From CAVPRW01 sp046727435 [NCBI: bacterium] (lineage in GTDB: Bacteria; Tectomicrobia; Entotheonellia; J063), in contig JBKPCR010000067.1 of assembly GCA_046727435.1 (NCBI GenBank), positions 1 to 6,662 on the forward strand: a DNA stretch of 6,662 nucleotides. Reading direction: 5' to 3'. Below, one piece after another: positions 1 through 5,054 of the stretch (position 1 is its first letter; each line of letters begins with the position of its first letter). Below the pieces are notes generated by a model. The model saw only the letters and a list, made by a program, of their open reading frames with translations. It ran no database searches and was not told where the DNA came from. Made by a program: the position numbers and the translations under genes.

Positions 1-309
1 GACGTACTGCATTTCCGTGGCGATGGCATCCTGATAAATGGGGACTGGCATGCCCCCCAACGCCTCAGCCGCCACCAGCGCCCAGTACAGTTGGGGGCGA
101 TTGTCGCCGATGATGGCCAGCTTATCATCACGCTGAAAGCCTAGCCTGGCGAGTCCGAGCGCCAGATCTCTGACCTGTTCCAGGTATTGCGCCCAACTGT
201 ATGCTTGCCAGATGCCATACTCCTTCTCCCGAATGGCCGTCTTGCGATGACCATAGCGCTGTGCATTCGCCATCAGCAGTTTCGGGAGTGTGTCGCCGAC
301 TGCGGCCAC
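1..309 (-). CDS. AMP-binding acyl-CoA ligase, N-terminal part (runs off left edge)
   Basis: This is the first 103 codons of an AMP-forming acyl-CoA synthetase (long-chain fatty-acid-CoA ligase-like, ANL superfamily), which would activate an acid with ATP and then load it on CoA in the cytosol. I read from GTG at 309-307, and the frame stays open to base 1. Visible family features are the opening TLPKLL, RYGHRKTAIREKEYGIWQ (residues about 17-34), then the W-Y-L-V-L-L-G amphipathic stretch, LAIIGDNRPQLYWALVAAEALGG (about 66-88, the conserved 'd-n-r-p-e-w' segment) and MPVPIYQD just after. The AMP-binding P-loop and adenylate motifs lie beyond the edge. GTG is chosen because a strong GAGGAGG sits 6 nt upstream; an internal ATG at codon 13 would cut off conserved sequence. 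The gene follows livG by 2 bp, so the two are translated from one mRNA. Ligases of this kind are often found inside liv clusters, but the substrate cannot be read from this fragment. Confidence 0.88.
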   Translation of the reverse strand, partial: MAAVGDTLPKLLMANAQRYGHRKTAIREKEYGIWQAYSWAQYLEQVRDLALGLARLGFQRDDKLAIIGDNRPQLYWALVAAEALGGMPVPIYQDAIATEMQYV

Positions 310-311
310 GC

Positions 312-1112
312 TCAGCCTCCTCGCTTGCCTTCGGAATCCTCGCCGAGGTAGGCGCGCACCACCACCGGGTCAGTGCGGACGGCATCCGGCGTGCCTTCAG
401 CGATCTTCTCGCCATGGTCCAGCACCACTATGCAGTGAGAGATGTCCATCACGACCCCCATATCGTGCTCGATTAGCATAATCGTGGTGCCCCACTCATC
501 GTTTACATCCAAGATGAAGCGCGCCATGTCTTCCTTTTCTTCGAGATTCATGCCTGCCATGGGTTCGTCGAGCAGGAGAAGCTTCGGCTCAGCAGCCAGC
601 GCCCGTCCCAGTTCGACGCGCTTCTGGAGGCCGTACGGCAGCGTCCCCGCTGAGGCTTTGCGGAGGTGATTGATCTCTAGGAAGTCGATAATGCGCTCGA
701 CCGTGGCGCGGTGGCGGATTTCCTCGCGCTGTGCCAGGCCCCAGAAGAACCCCGCCGACAGCACCCCGGCACGCATATGGCAGTGGCGTCCAACCATGAT
801 ATTGTCGAGGACACTCATACCGCGGAACAGCGCCACGTTTTGGAACGTGCGCGCGATGCCGAGCCTGGCGACACGACTGGGAGGGATAAACGTCCGGTCC
901 TGTCCATCCAATAGAATACGCCCTCGCGAAGGATGATAGACGCCACTGATGGCATTCAGGAGCGTAGTCTTCCCGGCACCATTGGGGCCAATGATGGCGA
1001 CGATCTCGCCCTCGTGGACCTCAACACTCACTCCCTGGAGCGCTCGCAGTCCGCCGAAACCGATGTGGATATCCTGGACCTGTAGCTTTGGAGAGCGACC
1101 ATTCCCGCGCAT
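312..1112 (-). CDS. livG: ABC transporter ATP-binding protein, LivG type (branched-chain amino acid family)
   Basis: This is the ATP-hydrolysing subunit of a liv-type (HAAT) importer. It sits on the cytoplasmic face of a LivH/LivM permease that takes up branched-chain amino acids or related acids. The 266-residue product is typical for LivG (about 250-270). Visible motifs, numbered from ATG at 1112: Walker A GPNGAGKT at 42-49, Q-loop TFQN with Gln 91, an ABC signature in the form LPYGLQKR at 158-165, Walker B LLLLDEP at 178-184 with catalytic Glu 183, D-loop AGMN, and H-loop IEHD with His 216. The C-terminus has the LivG-like VVLDHGEKIAEGTPDAV and AYLGED. The frame is open back to a GTG at 1178, but that would place the start inside the likely promoter, and family members begin near the ATG. 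No strong ribosome site precedes this ATG (GAGTGAG about 12 nt upstream), so the start is the least certain point. The ligase follows 2 bp downstream. Permease genes are not in the window and may lie further left. LivG versus a urea or other HAAT-family paralogue cannot be separated from sequence alone. Confidence 0.9.
   Translation of the reverse strand: MRGNGRSPKLQVQDIHIGFGGLRALQGVSVEVHEGEIVAIIGPNGAGKTTLLNAISGVYHPSRGRILLDGQDRTFIPPSRVARLGIARTFQNVALFRGMSVLDNIMVGRHCHMRAGVLSAGFFWGLAQREEIRHRATVERIIDFLEINHLRKASAGTLPYGLQKRVELGRALAAEPKLLLLDEPMAGMNLEEKEDMARFILDVNDEWGTTIMLIEHDMGVVMDISHCIVVLDHGEKIAEGTPDAVRTDPVVVRAYLGEDSEGKRGG
316..322 (-). promoter_or_regulatory. Ribosome binding site of the acyl-CoA ligase, inside the livG end
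   Basis: On the minus strand GAGGAGG is followed by a 6-nt spacer and GTG at 309-307. The motif lies within the last codons of livG, so ribosomes ending livG can re-initiate directly. It decides the GTG start of the ligase. Confidence 0.8.
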
Positions 1113-1178
1113 GATATGGGTTCGCTCACTCTTGGACGTGCGACCGTTGCAGCAGACAACTATGTGTCGAGCTGCCAC

Positions 1179-1206
1179 GCTATCAAAAGTAACCCGCTTA
1201 TGTCAA
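1179..1206 (-). promoter_or_regulatory. Likely sigma70-type promoter of the livG operon
   Basis: On the minus strand a perfect TTGACA (1206-1201) is followed by 16 bp and GATAGC (1184-1179), which shares only the central ATA of TATAAT. Transcription would start near 1172 and give a leader of about 60 nt before the livG ATG at 1112. The perfect -35 and its position support it; the weak -10 keeps confidence moderate. Confidence 0.4.
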
Positions 1207-1385
1207 GGTAAACGAGCGTCCTTCCAGCCATTTTCAAACAACTTAGCATGGGCAGCTCGTTCGATGGCGCTGAATTACCTGGGTTGAAGATCCAAATCAT
1301 TTCTTGTCCCAGCCTCATATTGTCCGTGACTGCGATCCAGAAAGGTACCTCCCTGCCTGCCCCGGAACACCTTTTCGGCCACAAC

Positions 1386-1481
1386 GGCCTCACTCCTCGA
1401 AATCTAGCACAAGTTTTTGCCTGCGAGGGTGCTGCGGGAATTCCCGGCGTAGGCGTAATCGTTATCAAAGGCCTCACTCCT
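1386..1481. repeat. 12-bp direct repeat pair, 84 bp apart
   Basis: GGCCTCACTCCT occurs at 1386-1397 and again at 1470-1481. The start-to-start distance of 84 bp is a multiple of three, so both copies fall in the same minus-strand frame and encode RGVRPL-like words. The bases between the copies are not themselves repeated. The first copy is preceded by GGCCACAAC, which makes a short GGCC/GGCC inverted repeat. No function is evident. Confidence 0.5.
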
Positions 1482-2062
1482 CTTTCAAAGGCGGGGATGA
1501 CTATTTTTCTATTGCAAACAGCAACCGAGGATCGATAATATGAGCACACGTCGTCGAGTTCGATTGATAACATTTAAGATGGTTTTCGCCTAATGTCGAT
1601 CGCCCATCCGACATTGCTATTGGCCGAATTGGTGTAGCTTTCAGGTTGTGAGGAGCGTTTCCAGATAAAGGCCCAAGAAACATCATGATTCCTCGTCTAA
1701 ACACAATGGGGGAAGCTATAGGCAGTCGGGCTTGCGCTGCAGGCCAATAGCCTAGGCAAAGAGAGGGCCGAGGTGACGTCAGAGTACCCGAATATCTCAT
1801 CGTCAATGAGCACTGTATCGGATACTGGAAATTGTCCCCCCCGGCGCTGGCGCTGGTATCCTATGGATGCTGGTCCCCCGCCCATGACGGCCTATACGGT
1901 GATGCTGCGTTGTTGGGCTTAGAACACATCATTGCGTGGATTGGGCGCTAACGCAGGCTGAGCAAGAATGATGAAGTCAATACTCGAGAGCAGTGAGACC
2001 ATGATCTAGACTTGGCATGACCCGGCTGTCGCTATGTCGGCTCGCCTGCCAGACTGTGTATA

Positions 2063-2087
2063 GCCTGCCCAACTCCCAGCGGCAGGC
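2063..2087. repeat. Small inverted repeat (7-bp stem, 11-nt loop)
   Basis: GCCTGCC (2063-2069) pairs with GGCAGGC (2081-2087). A further direct copy of GCCTGCC is at 2044-2050. There is no T-tract on either side, so it does not look like an intrinsic terminator. It could be chance in GC-rich DNA. Confidence 0.35.
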
Positions 2088-2143
2088 CCTCAGGGAAGTT
2101 GTACGGATTTTCTAATCACCCTCTAGCAGTGACAAGCGTCCGC

Positions 2144-2173
2144 GTGACGATGGGCAGACGGGCAAGATATAGA
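2144..2173 (+). promoter_or_regulatory. Possible promoter of the AT-rich two-gene unit
   Basis: GTGACG (2144-2149, four of six with TTGACA) is separated by 18 bp from TATAGA (2168-2173, four of six with TATAAT). The predicted start near 2180 would leave a short leader of about 20 nt with the AAGGTGA ribosome site before ATG 2201. The match is only fair. Confidence 0.25.
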
Positions 2174-2189
2174 GCCTCCTCTCAAACGA

Positions 2190-2196
2190 AAGGTGA
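2190..2196 (+). promoter_or_regulatory. Ribosome binding site of the small acidic gene
   Basis: AAGGTGA ends 4 nt before ATG 2201. It is close to consensus and supports this start over the upstream in-frame ATG near 2099, which has no such site and adds only GC-rich, non-protein-like sequence. Confidence 0.6.
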
Positions 2197-2200
2197 AATC

Positions 2201-2409
2201 ATGGCGTGGTTCATTATTCAGTGTGAGCGCAAAACTTGGACCAAATATCTTGTTGAGGCTGAAAATGCGGAAGCTGCCTTTGAAGAAGCTGAAGATTGGG
2301 AATATTAGGTTATTTGGATGGGGATGACGAAGCATCTGCAATTGTAGGGGGTTCATTTGAAAGTAAAGCGAAAGCTCTAGGTGATGCTGTTAGCTATGAC
2401 GATGGGTAG
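2201..2409 (+). pseudogene. Small very acidic hypothetical protein, one apparent frameshift
   Basis: I do not recognise the family. The first frame starts MAWFIIQCERKTWTKYLVEA at ATG 2201 and stops at TAG 2306-2308 after 35 codons. From 2305 the neighbouring frame continues seamlessly as LGYLDGDDEASAIVGGSF and ends ...GDAVSYDDG at TAG 2407-2409. Restoring one T in the TT at 2305-2306 gives a single 69-residue protein whose joined region WEYLGYLDG reads naturally. The protein is strongly acidic (17 Asp/Glu against 5 Lys/Arg by my count), with an aromatic, beta-like N-terminus, an Ala/Glu-rich helix at about 20-33 and a Gly/Asp-rich second half. It has no signal peptide or membrane segment. The EVE-nuclease gene begins 38 bp after its end on the same strand, so the two probably form one transcript. 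The acidity would suit a DNA mimic or an inhibitor of the nuclease, but that is inference. It may be a true frameshift, a sequencing error, or a genuine 35-residue peptide. Confidence 0.55.
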
Positions 2410-2447
2410 TTGGCGTTAACTTCAAAAACGCGGTGGTCATTGTTCCC

Positions 2448-3430
2448 ATGGGTGCTCATATTTTTCTCGTAGGTGAGAGCAATTTTGAGATATGCATCAG
2501 ACGTGGTATAAATGGTTGTGTATTGCCAAACACCGAGTGGAACAAAGCCGAAGTGATTAGCGGCATACTCTCGATCGAAGCTAAAGATTTAGTTTTCTTT
2601 TACGTCAAGAACCGAGGCATCTACGGTTTATGGAAGATTAAAGGTGATCCTTTTTATGATGAAACGAAGATCTGGCCTGACGATCAGCAGATGTTCCCCT
2701 ATCGATTCTCGTTTGAGCCTACTGTCGGCTATTTTACTGTGCCTATTTCATTGAATGATATTCTTGATCTTCGCGATAAAGGGCGTATCTGGACGTTTGA
2801 TTTGAGTCCGGTACAGCAGAAAAATCAATATAAGATTACAATGGATGAAGCAAGAGAGTTGTTAAGGCTGATTTTTAGGAATAATCCCATCCGACAAAGT
2901 CCTCATCCATTGTGTGATCCATATGTTCCCTCTGTACAGGAAAAAATAACTATAGAACTTTCCTCGGGACAATCAGGCCAGGTTCGATATGAAGGCTGGA
3001 TGAATGCTTGGTTTATGAAATCTCTCGCAAAAGGTGAATTAAAGGATTTATTAGGCGATTATAGGGAATTCTTAAATCTTGTCCCAACAACATTAACAAG
3101 GTTATGGATATTTTTCTGACTCATGTTCCGACAGTTGATTCGATCGAGATTTTGCATAAATTCACGTGTATTGAACTCAAGGCTGATCGTGCCACTGAGC
3201 AAGACTTGAGACAGGTGTTGCGTTACGAAGACTGGCTTTCTCGTAAGCTTGCAGCAGGTGACAATGAGATGATCCAGAGTATCCTGGTCGCCAGACGCTT
3301 TGCAGATCCAGTTATCGCTTATGTGAAAAATCGTCGACGTATTGAAGAAAAAACTGTTCGCTTGATGACATACTGCGTTGCAGACGATAGGCAAAATATA
3401 GAGCTTCAAGAAGAGTGTCTTATACCATAG
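2448..3430 (+). pseudogene. EVE-like domain fused to NucS-like PD-(D/E)XK nuclease, one apparent frameshift
   Basis: With one base restored this is a 327-residue, two-domain protein. The N-terminal part (about 1-100) looks like an EVE/PUA-fold reader domain: MGAHIFLVGESNFEICIRRG, then DLVFFYVKN (47-55), GIYGLWKI, PFYDETKIWPD (68-78) and FPYRFSFEP (83-91). Relatives of this fold bind modified bases. A linker follows with EGWMNAWFMKSLAKG (182-196) and DYREFLNLVP (204-213). The C-terminal part resembles the nuclease domain of NucS/EndoMS: VMDIFLTH (catalytic-type Asp 221), CIELKAD (Glu 243, Lys 245), and DLRQVLRYEDW (Gln 256). The first frame runs to TGA 3117-3119. The nuclease frame is one base back and overlaps from ATG 3104. 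Adding one base between about 3084 and 3097 (the A-run gives VPTTLNKVMDIF) joins them exactly at the domain boundary. The start is ATG 2448; the frame is open to GTG 2433 and the ribosome site is weak. I infer cleavage of DNA carrying base modifications or mismatches. As drawn, EVE and nuclease would be made separately or not at all. Confidence 0.75.
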
Positions 3431-4224
3431 GTACTTGGAGCAGAGATCTCGTGGGTAACCGAGCTGCGAGACGCCAGCCCATGGCTAGCTTGGCGTTCGG
3501 GCTTGAGCAACACCTTCACTGCCGCGTCGGGCTGCGCCTGGATGGCGAAGGCGTGCGGGGCTTCAGCAAGGGGATATTGGTGCGAAATCAGCGGTTTGCG
3601 GTCGACGTGACCGCTCTGCACCAGAGAGATCGCCTGACGAAAGTCGTCACCAGTCCAGGCCCACGAACTATGGATGCTGACCTGTTTGCGCACCACCTGG
3701 TTAAAGTCTAACTCCGGCTGCTGCTTGAACAGCGCCACCAGGACCAAACGTCCGTCCGCCGGTTTCAGCATATACAATCCTTGATTTGGGGAAAGCTTGG
3801 CGCCGGCGCAATCGATCACCACATCTGCGTAGCCTCCCTTTACTTCGAAGCGACCGATCGACCTGGGCCCACCGGTCAAATCGATCACTGCCTCCAGCGG
3901 ATCGGTCTGCGTCAGATTCACTGTCGCATCTGCCCCGAGCTGTGTGGCCATGTCTAGACATCTGGCAGCCGCATCGACGACGATGACATGACAGGAAACC
4001 ATTGCCCGGATCGCCTGAAGGCACCAGAGACCGATGATCCCAGCCCCTAAAATGACCACCGTTTCGCCCGCAGTCGGTTTGGCCAGTCCGACGCCGTGCA
4101 GCGAGGTGGCAAGAGGTTCCAGCGTCGCTCCTTCTTCGAAGCTGATATGCTCTGGCAGCGGATGGGGGCTACGCTCTGTTATCTGCAGGGGGGTGTACTC
4201 CGCGAAAACGGGATAGGCACAATT
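3406..4224 (-). pseudogene. Zinc-type alcohol dehydrogenase (MDR family), N-terminal half missing
   Basis: The open frame from just after TAA 4227-4225 encodes 272 residues matching the later part of a medium-chain dehydrogenase/reductase (sorbitol/threonine dehydrogenase-like), normally about 340-350 residues. It begins NCAYPVFAEYTPL, then HPLPEHISFEEGATLEPLA and the NAD-binding fold VVILGAGIIG (GxGxxG at 60-65), with VIVVDA placing an Asp at 84, which suggests NAD preference. ADVVIDCAGA, SSWAWTGDDF and DRKPLISHQYPLAEAPHAF follow, and the conserved end VKVLLKP is reached near 3499. The first 75-95 residues, which hold the catalytic zinc ligands and the structural-zinc cysteines, are absent, so it cannot be active as a dehydrogenase. 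Upstream of 4225 the same frame carries three stops within 15 bases. The last 30 residues (3498-3409) are not family-like and run into the end of the EVE-nuclease gene, overlapping it convergently by 25 bp. That points to a join between 3430 and 3499. A GTG at 4059 could start a shorter product, but I regard the gene as a remnant. Confidence 0.8.
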
Positions 4225-4493
4225 TTACGTTCAGGCTCATCGTCTGATAGTTCGGGACCATCCGGAGACATAGCACGCCAGCCTATCGCCCTCCAGCATT
4301 TGGCGCAACCCCCAGATGGATTGGAGCAGAGCAATTTCGCTTTTCATTTGGTGGTCTAACGAGGTACGTCGCGGCTGGAAGGCAATATGGTCGACTAATC
4401 AGGAGTTTCGCGGGCGTACGGGTGAAACCTTTTTTCAGGTTTGGGTTGCTTTTAAGCGCGAGCACACTCCGCCTTGAAAATAGTTGGCCTGGG
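4225..4493. other. 269 bp between two gene remnants, no supported gene
   Basis: The minus strand has a 36-codon reading frame (4347-4237) starting MKSEIALLQSIWGLRQMLEG and ending at TGA. It is in the same frame as the dehydrogenase remnant and contains GDRLA, which recalls the 'GDRV' of dehydrogenases. The rest does not match that family and no ribosome site precedes it, so I do not call it a gene. A second minus frame (4465-4283) has no motifs. No terminator or repeat stands out. Confidence 0.45.
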
Positions 4494-4607
4494 ATGGATG
4501 TGCGTGGTCTCGACGGCTTCAGGGAGAGTCATCGCCGGTAGTCTGGTGGTGAGTCGCCGGGCCAACATCGACTTGCCGGCGCCTGGGAGGCCGAGGAGGA
4601 GGACGTT
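4494..4607 (-). pseudogene. Remnant of ComM/YifB Mg-chelatase-like ATPase (Walker A region)
   Basis: A 38-codon stretch read from 4607 downward encodes [20 protein letters not shown] followed by [18 protein letters not shown]. This is the Walker A segment and the following helix of the ComM/YifB family, whose usual form is '[39 protein letters not shown]'-like. The full proteins are about 500 residues, so under a tenth remains. Homology stops abruptly after HIH; the frame then runs through unrelated residues to TAA 4454-4452. Upstream the preceding 'E-I-A-A-A-G-G-H' segment is not present. The family takes part in processing incoming DNA during natural transformation (ComM), but this piece cannot function. 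The Gly-Leu-Pro instead of Gly-Pro-Pro suggests drift. The match rests on one motif-rich segment, but its length and order make it better than a chance P-loop. Confidence 0.7.
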
Positions 4608-5054
4608 CTGGTCAGAACGCCTGCACCGCTCTCCACCTCGGTCAGTCAGTTGGACGACGCCAGCAAGTCCTGCGTCATGGTCCTACACTCCTGCAACGCT
4701 ATGAGGCCGTCCATCTGCTGGCCCCTGGGATCGGGCGGCAAGCGGCATGCGATCGTCTTCTGATACCCATCCACCCCCGCACCCGAGGGGAAGCCCACGG
4801 ACATGCAGCCCCGCCGTCCAAGAGGGGCTGGCCGGAAAGTGGCGCCTCTCCCTGATGGGCTCGACCGCCCACAGGCAGCTGGCGACCAGGCTGGGCGCCG
4901 AAGTGGCTCCGGGCCCGGGGGATGCCAGGCGCGTGGCACGAGTGGTGCCCGACGGCGTCATGATTGTTAGAGTGCATTTCAAGGCTTCCCTGACCGAGAA
5001 TCTCCCCGACGTTATAGGTCCTGCAGGATCGGCATTCCTCTACCTAACCGATGT
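4608..5054. other. 447 bp of GC-rich sequence without an assigned gene
   Basis: Minus-strand frames are open through much of this stretch. One ends ...ACRLPPDPRGQQMDGLIALQ (followed by [14 protein letters not shown] and TGA 4648-4646), with codons rich in G/C at the third position. A second frame around 4790-4900 also has G/C-rich third positions, as if an older gene had shifted frame between the two. I cannot name a family for either. A plus-strand frame at 4747-5187 overlaps the end of the protease gene and looks like its shadow. TCCTGCAGGA at 5020-5029 is a perfect 10-bp palindrome without a T-run, so it is not a clear terminator for the protease. Confidence 0.4.

Larger units (their letters stand above)
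1207..2200. other. About 1 kb with no convincing gene
   Basis: I see no protein family in any frame here. The longest open stretches (minus 1160-1573, minus 1501-1806) have no recognisable motif, no good ribosome binding site and erratic composition, and they overlap each other. There is no tRNA- or rRNA-like sequence. What can be seen is a pair of 12-bp direct repeats (1386-1397, 1470-1481), an 8-bp repeat TCAAAGGC (1465-1472, 1485-1492), a small hairpin at 2063-2087, and a possible promoter just before 2201. The stretch most resembles old, decayed coding sequence or spacer between the livG operon and the AT-rich island. Confidence 0.55.

Noticed and set aside
1113-1178. Longer livG starting at GTG 1178
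   Set aside because: The extra 22 residues (rich in Cys/Arg/Ser) are not LivG-like, no ribosome site precedes the GTG, and the codon touches the likely -10 element.
1160-1806. Minus-strand open frames upstream of livG as genes
   Set aside because: They show no family motifs, overlap each other, lack ribosome sites, and one overlaps the livG promoter.
2297-2310. Programmed -1 frameshift in the small acidic gene
   Set aside because: The bases around the switch (GAA TAT TAG) do not make a slippery heptamer and I see no downstream pseudoknot; a lost base is simpler.
3104-3430. Independent 108-residue nuclease gene starting at ATG 3104
   Set aside because: The start lacks the preceding strand of the nuclease fold, has no properly spaced ribosome site, and the upstream frame joins it naturally if one base is restored.
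4237-4347. 36-residue minus-strand peptide as the missing N-terminal part of the dehydrogenase
   Set aside because: Only GDRLA resembles the family; zinc ligands and the GHE motif are absent and three stops separate it from the remnant.
5020-5029. TCCTGCAGGA palindrome as protease terminator
   Set aside because: It is only 10 bp with no loop or T-run on the minus strand; probably chance.
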